Source of the DNA: Pectinophora gossypiella
Taxonomy: Eukaryota > Arthropoda > Insecta > Lepidoptera > Gelechiidae
Reading direction: 5' to 3'
Length of the DNA: 64,000 nucleotides
Assembly: GCF_024362695.1 (NCBI RefSeq)
Contig: NC_065424.1
Location: 2,640,786-2,704,785, forward strand
Shown here piece after piece: positions 36,131-47,700 of the stretch (the first letter of the stretch is position 1; each line of letters begins with the position of its first letter). Position numbers and translations under genes: made by a program. Under the pieces are notes generated by a model. It had not been told where the DNA came from, made no database searches, and saw nothing but the letters and a program-made list of their open reading frames with translations.

Positions 36131-36360
36131 TGCTTCTACCATGTTTATAAAAATTCACGCACCGTTGCCAACGCTATAAAACGCTTCGTCAATACGAATG
36201 TAAATAGAATTGTATCATTAAAAAACAGCGTTGTATATTGCAATTTTGCAAAGTATCGAACAAGAACATTCGGGAGTAGGTGGTTAGTTTTGCTGAAAAG
36301 AACTTGTTTTTTTTTCAGAGATTTGTGTAGTATCAAATCAAAGTAAGTATATCAAACCTC

Positions 36361-36535
36361 GAACACTTTAAAACCGACGAGCATACATCAAGACTGATGA
36401 GAATGGAAGAAGCGAAAGTGGTGTCTGTCAGGATCGTACCTAGTAGGTACCTCAGTATCTATACTTAAGTGGATTCCATGGTCTCTAGCGACCCCAACGG
36501 CAAATAGGCGTAATCTTATGTAGGTATGTTTTATT
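36361..36535 (+). mobile_element. LINE-L 3' end fragment
   Basis: AAAACCGACGAGCATACATC, GGAAGAAGCGAAAGTGG, ATTCCATGGTCTCTAGCG and CAAATAGGCGTAATCTTATG. The same order occurs at 54592-54722 (+) and, inverted, at 50551-50690. Confidence 0.55.
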
Positions 36536-37594
36536 GATTCGTGTCAAACCCGGGTCCGTGGGATTTTTTCAATGCAAAAGTGCTATCCCCACAGCGAAGT
36601 AGGTAGGTAAATAACAGCTAAGAATATGCGATACCTAGTTAGCGAGTTCGAGTTATGATTATGTAGGTATGCCATTTAAAAATATACCTACCTAATCATA
36701 ATTACTTTCCAGTATTCCGTAACTAATTAGGTATTAGACTGTTGTAAGTAAGCCTATCTAGATAACGAAATTACTAAGACATTCATTATTACTTAATTAT
36801 GTTAAAGCTATTAGGAAGACCGTATGTTATTTATTTGTTACATCACATCAGACTTCAACGTAAGAGTTTATCTCCCTCGTCCGTTGTTTTAACTAACTTA
36901 TCTATTCCAAAGGGATAAAAATACTAACCCAATTTAAAAAGTCTATCCCTAACGGAACCATTAGAACTAAATACGACTCGTCCTTGGCAGGGCTCTGTGC
37001 CTACAACCTTGCATAACCTGACAGAGACAGGTTCAAAGTCATGACATTTTTTGATGAACAATTGTGTAAATATCATTTGTATTTAAATAAGTACTAAATT
37101 ATGAAACATAGACTGCTGGAAATTTTAAGCTACCTATACATAATTAATTTACTGATTTTAAACTTAGGTATTTAGGTATGCTGTCTCCCTGTCGGGTAAG
37201 ATTATTTCTCTACAATAATGATATACCTAATAAAGAATTAATAAATCTGAGTTTTAAATAGTTTTAATGTGATAGAATGACAAATTGATAGATGATGAAT
37301 GGAAGTAAGAAGGAAAAAAGTGTAAAACGATTTTCTTATCTTATTTGCTTTATTGCAACCGGGATCTTTCGATGCCCTCTGAAGCACAATAAGTAAGATT
37401 GTAAAGAAACTAAACAACACGTGCACATGCACTGATCACCCTTGGCCATGGAGCTACAGCTTTAAGCAACTGCAGTGGATGTGAAGAATACTCCATAATG
37501 ATTCCCATTGGCAGAGAATACATCTAAATTCATCTAATACAAAAACTTAATGAAACTTGTCTCAAAATAATTACAATCGAATCAAAACATTCGT

Positions 37595-37710
37595 CCCGGC
37601 TAACTTCGCGCGCCGCCCCGCGCCTCTCTGATTGGCTGTCGCTCGACAATCCAAGATGGACGCCCATTTCTCCGGTTACGTTACCGATTCCTACAGATGA
37701 CCTATTTATA
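37595..37710. promoter_or_regulatory. GC-rich islet with CCAAT box and TATA-like element on the minus strand
   Basis: CGCGCCGCCCCGCGCC sits beside ATTGGCTG (CCAAT box, minus sense). Also present are CCAAGATGGACGCCC and TATTTATAG, which reads CTATAAATA on the minus strand. It could be an upstream alternative promoter of fus; no transcript evidence can be seen. Confidence 0.3.
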
Positions 37711-39151
37711 GTGTATGTATGCCTACTTACTTCTTGCGGTATCAATAGTAAATTAAACATAAAATTATATTATGTTTTATCTGAAAGAGTCGTAAGTCAT
37801 AACTACTTATATAGACAGACCAAAGACTAGTAGTAAAATACTTTGCGAAGGGCTCATATAGGTACACGTTACAGTTTCAATGAAGTTTTTAGGGTTCTCT
37901 ATGGCCTTAGATGAAAACCCTTTTCGTATTTCTGATTTAGTGTCGTTGAGAAATAACAAAAAGAAAATTATAAATGAAATATTAAATAAACTTTTAATGA
38001 TTAAATTAAATTCAAATAGAATAGAAGAATAGAATAGAAGATTAAATTAAAGTCTGGCTGTGGGGGTAGGTAGTTCTACAATCACCAAAAGATATCATTA
38101 CCGTGAAAGGAAAAATATGTTAAAATCTTTCGCCATTTTTCAAAAATATCCGGTTAGAATTTATATTGGCGAATTATATTGTACGTAAGTAAAAAACAAA
38201 AATTTTAAAAAATAAATAGAATAACTATTACCTATTATTAATATTTAGAAACAGGTAAAAAAGAAAAAAAATAAATAAATAAAAAATATTCTAAAAGCTT
38301 TTTAGGATATTTTTGCGTTCACGGTAGTTAAGTAATTATATTAACTTCCGGTGTTCGAAGAACTACCCTAGGACGTAGGTAGGTACCCGCTAGGTACCCG
38401 TAATAAATAAAGGTACCCGTAGTAATAAATAATAATAGTTATGCTGTTTATTTATAGTAGGTATTAGTGTAAATCGTTTCTTGAGGTTTTATTGCTGTCT
38501 TACCATCTTACCTTGTCGTACGAATCTATATGTACCTGCTTAATATTATTGTTTATAACTATGCTAAAATTACTTGAAAATTACCCACTCAAATTATAAA
38601 CAGCTGTTTTTATGGTACCTGCTACTGCAACAGCTTTAGAAAGAGACAAGTAATATACGAAACATCATGTGGGAAAGGGATAGTTATACTGCCTGTTGCC
38701 ATGTTTACTTGATAGTTGATTTTCTTGTCAATCTAGAAATGTGCAACACTTATTTAATATACATTGCTGTACTATCACAGCACGACGAATGATATTCACT
38801 TAGTATCTACGCAATGGATATTCTTTATCACTTAACAAATGAGCGGTATTGACATAAGTAGTAACATGAATCGGAATTTCGTACTCTTGAGAACACAAGT
38901 TGATGTAAATTAAGTGAGATAACTGTGTTGCGTGCATAGCTGATTGGTTAAATTTAATGTGATATGCTAGGTGGTGCACTGTACAATTGATGAACAGTCA
39001 ATATAAATAAACTTGTTGGGTATGAAATTGCACTTTGCACCGAACTTCGGTGTATGCATAATACAATGGATATTGAGGAATGTGGTAAAAAATAATGCCT
39101 TGTCATTAATAAAGAAGTATGTAATTCATAAATACTTACATAAACATACAT
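37711..39151. other. AT-rich intergenic stretch
   Basis: Simple AT-rich sequence (for example A-rich runs at 38200-38290) and short GGTACCCG repeats near 38385-38420. No gene or known family recognised. Confidence 0.4.
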
Positions 39152-39285
39152 AAACAGCCTATACTCGTCCCACTGCTAGGCACAGGCCTCCCCTCAATCA
39201 ACCGGAGGGGGTATGGAGCATACTCCACCACGCCGCTCCAATGCGGGTTGGTGGAGGTGTTTTGTGCCCTCCGAAGTACGGAATC
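39152..39285 (-). mobile_element. SINE-3 / RTE-type 3' end
   Basis: AACAGCCTATACTCGTCCCA, GGCACAGGCCTCCCCTC and CCACCACGCCGCTCCAATGC. Tail on the left, so minus orientation. Confidence 0.65.
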
Positions 39286-39332
39286 ATCTTAATTTTCATA
39301 AATACTTAGGTAATTTTTTTTAAATACCTAAT

Positions 39333-39709
39333 GGCCCCGATTCCTGCAGACACCGCCTAATTTTATTTTAGGTTAATATCCGTCATTTTCGTATCCGTCG
39401 AAAAGGAAAGGGACGGATGATTCACAGCTCTTAATTTTAGGAAGAATGAGTAAATAAATGAATAACCCGGGCGAATCAAAAGGTACGTCGCTGGTATGCA
39501 TTCCGTTTGACGTGCTGTCTACTTAACTGTGTCGGGTTATTGACGGATGTAAAATTTTTAGACGGTTGGTTTAGATTTGTGCTTAAAATTGACGTGTGTT
39601 CCATAAATTTTATGCTTGTCGATTACCCGTCCCTTTCCTTTTCGGCGGATAAGAAAATGACAGATATAACTTAAAATAAAATTAGATGGTATTTACAGGA
39701 ATTAGCACC
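39333..39709. mobile_element. MITE-PH long copy with AAT target duplication
   Basis: GGCCCCGATTCCTGC...GAATTAGCACC, flanked by AAT at 39330-39332 and 39710-39712. About 70 bp longer than the 24249 copy, because an internal segment (CGGGCGAATCAAAAGGTACG) is retained. 40919-41323 also retains it, so two size classes exist. Confidence 0.8.
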
Positions 39710-39738
39710 AATGTATGTAGGTAATTAGTGTTATGAGT

Positions 39739-40138
39739 CTTCCGAATACATTCCGCTTAGAGACGGTACTGAAAAGTATCGGCGTCCGAAAGACGTAATA
39801 TATGATCCCGACGACCCTATTACTCCAGCCATAGAGGCAGCCAATCAGCTCGCGACACCAAACACTTCAGGACCCCGATACCGACCCCGCCGGCGTGGTC
39901 GACGATTTCCCTCATTCAGCGCTTATCGCTATCGACCCACTAGGGTCGATTAATTCTTTCAAATATTTTTCCTCTCAGACGACGCCCTGAGCCGAGGTTC
40001 GCGCCAAACTGGGCACCCTCAGGCCTGTTGTCTTAAACGTTGTACCGGGTGAGAGCCTTCAGCGCTCCCCATTTGTCCGGTCAAATAGTTAATGCCATCT
40101 GCGGCAAATCTACAATAAGTCACGTCAACAAAAAAAAA
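39739..40138 (+). mobile_element. LINE-J insertion, 5'-truncated, poly(A) tail and 12-bp target duplication
   Basis: AGTGTTATGAGT occurs at 39727-39738 and 40139-40150. The insert starts in an open frame (stop TAA at 39951-39953) encoding about 71 residues. These include E-K-Y-R-R-P-K-D-V-I-Y-D-P-D-D-P and a basic R-P-R-R-R-G-R-R tail. A 185-bp 3' untranslated part follows, then an A-run at 40129-40138. The poly(A) end and target duplication show a non-LTR retrotransposon. The protein end is not one I recognise, so the clade is open (Jockey- or I-like possible). Confidence 0.8.
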
Positions 40139-40918
40139 AGTGTTATGAGTGCATTACAACCTACGATGATTTCACCAATATTTTTGTACCTATCGCATAT
40201 CGGCCGGAAAAATAGGTAGTTAGGTAGGTACACATTTTTTGTTTATGGCGTGGCTCCATTGTTTTGTGATTAGAGGTCAGCTCGCAATCAGAATGTTCTG
40301 GGTTCGGTCCCCGGTGGGGGAGGGAGGACACTGTCAAATTCCCTTCGTGAAACAGTTTCTTATTTGCTTGCAGGATAGGTAGGTAGGTAATTAAAAGTCT
40401 AGACATAACATAGGTATCAAAACAACATAACATAAGTTTCCGAGTATAAAAACACAAAAGTGAAACCTGATGAAGTGACGTTCGACATGATGGTAGATAT
40501 TGATTCTAGACAAGACATCCATATCTGATGATCAGGATTAAGATGACGTGCGTGACAAATGATGTAATGATGACGGTCGCTTTTTATCCTTCTTCTTTTT
40601 AATCCGTTTAAGGGACAACCTAAGATCATGAGACCATGCTACATAGAATAAACATCGTTTGATGTGAAAAAGGTTCCTCGACAAATTGTTCCGTTCAATT
40701 AAATTATAGTTACCTACTTACAGTAATTTTGTACAGCGCCATCTATTTTTTTTTTGGGAACGTAGCCTGGAAAGTCCCTCATTGCCGTTTCTGATATCTG
40801 TTGGCATCCCCAACAAAATATTATTTTATATTTTAAGTATGGCAATTTCTTCCTTTCTTATCCAGCAAGGCGAATCTGCATAACGTCTACTATCATGTGT
40901 TAAAATTATAAATATAAT

Positions 40919-41323
40919 GGTGCTAATTCCTGTAAATACCATCTAATTTTATTTTAAGTTATATCTGTCATTTTCTTATCCGCCGAAAAGGAAAGGGACG
41001 GGTAATCGACAAGCATAAAATTTATGGAACACACGTCAATTTTAAGCACAAATCAATAAAATCAAATAAACCAACCGTCTAAAAATTTTACATCCTTCAA
41101 TAACCCGACACAGTTAAGTAGACAGCACGTCAAACGGATTGCATACCAGCGACGTACCTTTTGATTCGCCCGGGTTATTCATTCATTTACTCATTCTTCC
41201 TAAAATTAAGAGCTGTGAATCATCCGTCCCTTTCCTTTTCGACGGATATGCAAATGACGGATATGACTTAAAATAAAATTAGGCGGTGTCTGCAGGAACC
41301 GATTCCTGCAGACACCGCAGGCC
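40919..41323. mobile_element. MITE-PH long copy with snap-back terminus, AAT target duplication
   Basis: Begins GGTGCTAATTCCTG. The other end should read CAGGAATCGGGGCC but instead folds on itself: GCGGTGTCTGCAGGAA, four bases, then TTCCTGCAGACACCGC, then AGGCC. AAT flanks both outer ends (40916-40918, 41324-41326), so the altered end was probably present when it inserted, or was changed by later repair. Confidence 0.8.
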
Positions 41324-41824
41324 AATATTATAATAAAAGTGTCGACAAAATAGTCCAGCTGTGTTATTCTCTACCAACACGTAGATGCTTACAATATGAA
41401 ATTCGAGACATCTCTCTTTCACAGTTACAATACTCTGTCAAAGCACAACTTGACCTTCAAACATGCCCATAAGAATACCTACTCATGGTTGAACGAGGAT
41501 GCTATTTTTGTGTCTTTATTTGCGTACATCTTAGCAGGTGGATAGGTATATTTGTACAGTCATCATGTTGAAGAGAAATCATCCGGACGAGACGAACCAA
41601 CAAACGAGTGCTCGCTACAAAGACGCACAAAAAAAAACATTAATACATACATAAACACACATACAGAAAGCTCAATTAGGTGTCGGTACTAAGTTCATCT
41701 TGCGCTGCATGTACCTCTGATTACCCCAATTGGGATATAGCCGTGAGCTTATGTTATACACGCATGCGTAATACCTGTAGGGTGGGCAGGTCGTATCTGT
41801 TATCCCATCTTTCACAAGGTTTAC

Positions 41825-42085
41825 CCAATGTGGAGATTTGACAGGTTTTTTTCGAAGCTGCCGTCCTGTCTGACCTTTCAATCCGCGAAACCAGCCCAGT
41901 ACAGGATAGGTCACATATCTCTAAAACGCATTTCTCGGGAGTGTGGGTTTCCTCGCGTTGTTTATTCCTTCACCACTGAGCACGTGATAGTTCATGATAA
42001 TTGTTTATATGATATATCTAAACATGAATTGGAAAACAATATAGAAAACCTCAGTGAGAGACAACCGTTCTTCCAACTTGGCTAC
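41825..42085 (-). mobile_element. SINE-1 copy, head partly lost
   Basis: GTGTGGGTTTCCTCGCG, AGCACGTGATAGTTCATG and CTTCCAACTTGGCTACCATG (complement of the A box). The B box is deleted or decayed. Confidence 0.65.
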
Positions 42086-42639
42086 CATGGCTACCACTAC
42101 CGCGAGGGTGGGCAGAGCAACAAATATTTAAAAATTCAAAAAAAATAATTGAAAAATTCAAAAATATTTATTTTTCAAAATTGGCTTACAAAGTTAGCGC
42201 TTTTTGAACGTCAAAAATTAAATTACATATTATGTAACTAGCTGTAAAACTACCTACTACCACATCGGAATCTGTAACGCTGAGGGAAAGACGTGGCCAG
42301 AAAACCTCCCAGCACAGGGCTCTAGTCCCTCTGTTTCATATTAACCTTCCTTTTTTTAAATCCAGTTTGTATTACATAATTTATAAACGTAAATACAATG
42401 GTATTCCAATTACAGTTGGTGGAAGGAAAGTGTAAAATAAAGAGTTTATGTGACTAATAATATTAATCAGAAGAGAACTTGCAGCCATTTTTGATACGAA
42501 GTCCTAAGACGGATATGAGGAACCGCATGTTCACCGCCCATAAATACGTATAGTGGTCCAGCCCTCCGACATTAACGTATTGAATGTTGAACAACATAAT
42601 AATGTCAACATGGTGACTTGATTTTTTTAAGTGGAGATA

Positions 42640-42975
42640 GTTGAAGGGATGGAGAATGCCATAGGCTACTTTTTGTCTCTTTCTGATCCGCCATTTCCCT
42701 AAAATGGGGGGTGGTTTGTATGGAGCATTCCGCAATTTTCAAGGTAGATAGCTAAAAATTGCTATACGGACTATTTGTGACTAACAAAAAATCGTGCATC
42801 ATTTTTTTTTTAAATTTAAACTAACCTTACCTAACCTAACCCAATCCTATCAAAGAGGGAGTGAAATTTTATATGGGATTTTTCGCAGTTTTCAAGGTAG
42901 GAAGCTGAAAATTGGTACCTACACAGACTCTTTGTTACGAACGAAAAATACTTGCCTTATTTTTTTTTTTAATCT
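42640..42975. repeat. Diverged direct repeat of about 160 bp
   Basis: TTTTCAAGGTAGATAGCTAA at about 42737 and TTTTCAAGGTAGGAAGCTGA at about 42891 are each followed ~60 bp later by a T-run of ten. Two old tandem units. Confidence 0.5.
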
Positions 42976-43139
42976 TCTTCCAGCCCCTAGAATAAGGTAG
43001 CTGGGGTGAACTTAGAAAAGCCGTGCTTCTCCCATGGACAATTAATTGTATGTAGAATGTCTCGTATGCCCATTGCCCAGATTCTTTACGTTCTATCCCC
43101 AAATGGAATGACATACCTATAATATCGTGTACAGTAGTG

Positions 43140-43335
43140 TCTCTCTCTTTATTTAAGAGCTGCGCTCTTGTCGGTGGAGTGATCGCCATTCCTCTCTCCT
43201 TCCCGCCAAAGCCTTCACCTCCTGATACGACACGACCTGCACCTTCTCTTTTATTTGTTTCATAAATGTTCTCCTAGGTCTACCCCTTCCTCTCTTCCCT
43301 TCAATTTTTCCTTCTATGATGTTTGTTATAAATGA
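43140..43335 (-). mobile_element. RTE-A LINE 3' end
   Basis: Minus-strand codons give G-R-G-R-P-R-R then K-E-K-V-Q-V-V-S-Y-Q-E-V-K-A-L and a C-terminus R-Q-E-R-S-S with stop, as in 31888-32034. Confidence 0.65.
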
Positions 43336-43965
43336 ATCGTGTCGTATCAGAGCGAAGCCGCGGGCAAACGCTAGTCCAATTATAAAGAAGTACTGCTTTC
43401 GGTATAACTATTTCAAGAGCCTTATTAGATCCATACAATCTAGTTACAGCTCTTCCTAGATATTAAACAACGCGTGTTGCATTAAGTACAGCTTATTATA
43501 GAAAGAATCTGCATTTCGGCGATGCATGACCCAACCGGTCCAACGCCCTTCCTACGACTGCATAAAATATAAACACGATCTGTGACATACTTACCTCTGT
43601 TCTTTATAAGCAATCAAAATCTTCATGTCAGAGGTCTGATAACACTGGTCACATACTCCTAGCTCGACACGGCTCAGGTAACTCGAGAAACGTATAATAG
43701 CTGGCGTTTTTTTTGCCGTTTCAACTAGATATTACATTATTACAAGCGATTAAAGCACGAAGGTAAAATGTCGGGTCGGTTTATTGGACTAGGCCGTAAT
43801 ATCCGTTGGATATTATGACAGTTACATGTTGTTTCTAATGAGAAAGTAGGAATTTGATTTCTGATTGAATACATAATTAAAAGCTTAATACTGGAAAGTA
43901 GGTACTATTTTGTTGAAGTTTACACACGATTTTAGGTTAGAGATTTGGGCAAAATAATTTCAAAA

Positions 43966-44430
43966 TATAGCGGGAAATTAAAATGTTACCAGTTTATAAA
44001 AAAATGAGCACACTAATTAATCTTCCTGTTAAACAAATATTTCACTTTTCAACCTATTTTGATTTAACTACCACATTTACTATGAAACCAAGAAAAATAC
44101 TTGAATTTTAAAATCCCTATTTTAACCTCGCTATATAAAAAATACAAACAAGCACAAAATCCTTGTGCGCCGAAAGCAATGTTTAGAGTGGTAACACTCG
44201 TGTGAAAAAAAAAATGTGACAGGTGTTTACGCGCCAAACAACAATGGTTGCAGGCTAACGTTTTGATAATTTTCTACACGTTTTTAGTGGTTTTTCTAGA
44301 CAAATTTGTAATTTTTCATCGTGAAAACAATAATATACTCGTTTATAATACAATTAGCGTAAAATGCTTCATGAATTGTTGTTGATTGTGACGAAAAGCT
44401 CACTGCCATAGTGGCACTTGGCGGGAGTAG
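43966..44430 (+). promoter_or_regulatory. eco: ESCO promoter region with E2F-like motifs
   Basis: Upstream of the ESCO start there are ATAGCGGGAAATT (about 43967), TTTACGCGCCAAACAA (about 44226) and TTGGCGGGAG (about 44417). All fit E2F-core forms (GCGGGAAA or its complement). Cohesion establishment acts in S phase, so E2F control is plausible (inference). The transcription start was not located. Confidence 0.4.
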
Positions 44431-44506
44431 GATTCTTGAACTCTTGTAATCTCATTGTTTTTTGACCAAAAAATACTATTTTTGTGGTGAAAATAAGTGA
44501 TTAGAC

Positions 44507-44765
44507 ATGGCTGCGATAACGCCGCGTCGTTCAGCGCGGCTTCCTCATCAACACACACCGAAAATGTCTGAACGGAAGAAGGGGCTTTTCCAAAGCGAGT
44601 CTGAGACTTCACGCGAGTCCCTAACGAAGCACCGGCAGCTGACCGTTCTAGACAGTGAGAGCGAGAGTGATGATTGCGATCTGGGCATCATGGGGACCCT
44701 GGATTCCAGCTCGTGTGATGAAAATGATTCCAACCTCCCAAAGACCCCTGAGAGGAAGGTTTGGC
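44507..44765 (+). CDS. eco: ESCO exon 1
   Basis: Start ATG in GACATGGCT context. Encodes residues 1-86: a basic start (PRRSARL) then an acidic Ser-rich run (DSESESDD). Donor GC|GTAAGT; intron phase 1. Confidence 0.9.
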
Positions 44766-47700
44766 GTAAGTAGCTCTGTACTGTCACTTTTTTCATGGTA
44801 ATTATTTTCAAACACATCTAGAGCTACACACAGATCAGAGGCTTTCTAAGTTTCATATAAAGTGATTAGTATTGTTATTATTTTGCTTCTTTTCGTAGTC
44901 CATTGTTCATTGGTTGATTAAAATTGAGCAGAGAGTTGAGTATGAGGCAATGCTTTAGTAACTAAGTCTTCAGTGCCTAGATGTCTCAATAGCTATTATT
45001 ATTATCATCTGTAAAAGGATATAGTTAAATACAAGCAAGGTCATTGAAAAGATATTAAGTTGTTCTATTGTTCAGTTGCTTGGCTAAGACGGTTAGGACT
45101 TAATTATACATCTTTCAATTTGTCATATGAATGCGATAATATAAGCAGTTATAAGTAAAAATGTAACTATCAAATCAATCAGCCTTCCTGTCTGTCAGTC
45201 AGAACTTGTTTACTTTGTTATTATGGTTCATTAACATATGTCTAGTTGATTGATAATTAAGCAAAACATACCATTGTTCTTACATAAAATAAATGTTTTG
45301 TTTACACAGTTGGTACAACAAGAAGCCAGTCAAAGAAGTTGCTCAAGGAGTCACATGATCTGAAGAACTTTATTAAGTCTCCATTTACATTGACGAAGTT
45401 CCAAACAAGATATTCTTGCGCAGATTCAAAATGCACCGGATCTTTGTCCACCCCAGTGACTCCACACCTGCAGAACCACCCTAGCACTCCATCTTCAACT
45501 CATTCCTGTGCGAGTGTGCACACAACTTCCTCCACCTCCAGCAGGGCTCGTAAAAGCCTTGCCAGTCTCATTGCAGACACTGAGAGCTGCAGCAGCTCAC
45601 TAAAAGACCTCAACTTCGACTCTGACTCTGGTGCAGATTCTAAAGAGAATACTCCATCCAAGTCCTTCAGAAGATCAAGCAGGAGACAAAAGTTGACTCC
45701 CAAACTGCAAAGCTTTAAGGGAATTTTAATGGAACAGAAGAAAAACACAACCCCAATGAAGTACCCAGTGGTTTGCCTTACAAAAATGGACATGAGCAGC
45801 ATTGTGTCTCCAACACAGATGCTTAAAACTCCTCATAATACTTCTGAAAGCAACATTTCTCCTCCCAAGCTGAGCCACAATCGTCGTTCAGTTGTCCAAA
45901 TTGACGAAAGTCCAGAGTCTGCTTGTGACAGTGAGAAAAGTCACAAGAGGCTCAACTATGATAGTAAGTCAGACAATGGACCAAACTCGAAACATCCTAG
46001 ACTGGACACAAGCACAGCTCCTAAAGCTAGATTGTCTCTATTCAACAGTGATAGATTGAAGGAGATATTGTCTGCTAAGTCCTTCTATGGCAAATCTAAC
46101 CCTGACTTGAACACTGCAGTCGCTACCAAAATATCAAGCGCGATAGAGGCGACACAATCGCATCGACGTCGCCTGTTTCCTCAGTCGCACTCTAACAAGC
46201 GTAAAAGGAAACCAGGGCAGATAAACTTGGGTGTGAGGCATAGGATTAGGAAACCTAAAGTACATAAGAATAAGCTTGCAAGTCTAAGGAGTGCTATGGA
46301 GGCGAATGTGTCGTCTGGGAGTGCGATGAACAGTACAGCATCTAGTGGGACCCTCAACAACACAATGATAAGCCAGAATGATAGCTCTATGCTGAGTCAA
46401 GACACTTCACAGGAACTTGGTGAGTTTATTTTGCGACATTGTATCCCTATTACATGTAGTTTACTTACACTGTGTTACTGTAGTGTTAGCTCATTTACAC
46501 AGCCAAGTAAATAAGGCAATCTTGACTATGTTAACCAGTTTAAGCAACATAGGTTCTGGCTCTTGTTTATTTTGTATTTCATATGAATTAAGAGCATGGA
46601 TAGGGTACCAGTTAAGAGGACTGTTTTCCAAATGTGGGTCAGAAGTAATCTATGTATTATTTTCGTACAGTTGTAAAATCGTAACATTAGTACTAAATTG
46701 ATATAGTTTTTTCTTTATTGTAGACAATTAGCTTTCCGTACGCGACTCTAGCTGCGTGCATTTCGGATATCGCGCGCGACAAGTTTATTCTACCTCTAAA
46801 TACTATATAAAATATCCTATGTTGTTTCCCACAGTTTAAAATATCTGTACAAAATTTCATCAAAATCGGTTCTGTAGTTTTGGCGTGAAAGTGTAACAGA
46901 CAGTCTCGAGTTACATTTGCAATTATAATAGTTATAGATATACTATAATTCTCATCAAATAAATTCTGCATTTCATGATTACAGACAAAGCCGACCCATT
47001 TGACAAAGAGAAACAAACAATAGAGGCGCTACTCAGCCAATGGACCGAGGAGGAGGTACCTGAATCTGAGCTGAAGAAGCCCGAGCTCCCTTGCTTCAGC
47101 AAGACCGTCATAGAGGAGACAAACCAGATCTTCCAACCAGTAACAGCTGTACCAGTGTCCATTCAGAACATTCCACAAGATACTGAAGCTGTTATTGTAG
47201 AACTAGGAGCCCAGAAGACAGAATTGGAGACTAATGAAACAGGGCATAGTATGGGATTGTCTGATGTAGTGATGGCGGAACCAGGACATAAGGATAATCA
47301 TGGAGGCCTGCCCAAAGGAGACTTTCTTCCGGTTGAAGGCGGATATATCTTAGTTGGTGATAGCGTTGCGCCGCCAGGTGAGTCTATTATGCTTTTTTGT
47401 GTAGCTAATATAAGTTAATTGGCATTTTTGCATAATATCGTGGGCAAAAGAGCTACGACGGATTGCCTGATGGTCACACCAGAAGGGTCACAAGTGCCTT
47501 GAGTTGGTAGTTTTTTTTTAAATTTATTTGTATCATAAAAGTGCGAGCCGTGTCAGCCTAGTTGGTAGAATGCTTGCCTCTCACTTTGAGGTTGCAGGTT
47601 CGAATCCAGCACAGGCCAAACCAATGATTGTCGAATTTGATGATCGCTGCTGCCACCGCTTCGTTTCGCTCGATTTCAGTCTTCTTCTTATCGTGTGGGT

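Noticed and set aside
35893..36142. Overlapping minus-strand ORFs upstream of fus
   Set aside because: GC-rich 5' UTR or promoter DNA. Two overlapping frames without motif; the fus start is fixed by an upstream in-frame stop.
47555..47620. Possible tRNA gene (A and B boxes in good spacing)
   Set aside because: No matching acceptor stem, and the same head begins SINE-1 at 29606 and elsewhere, so it is a SINE head.
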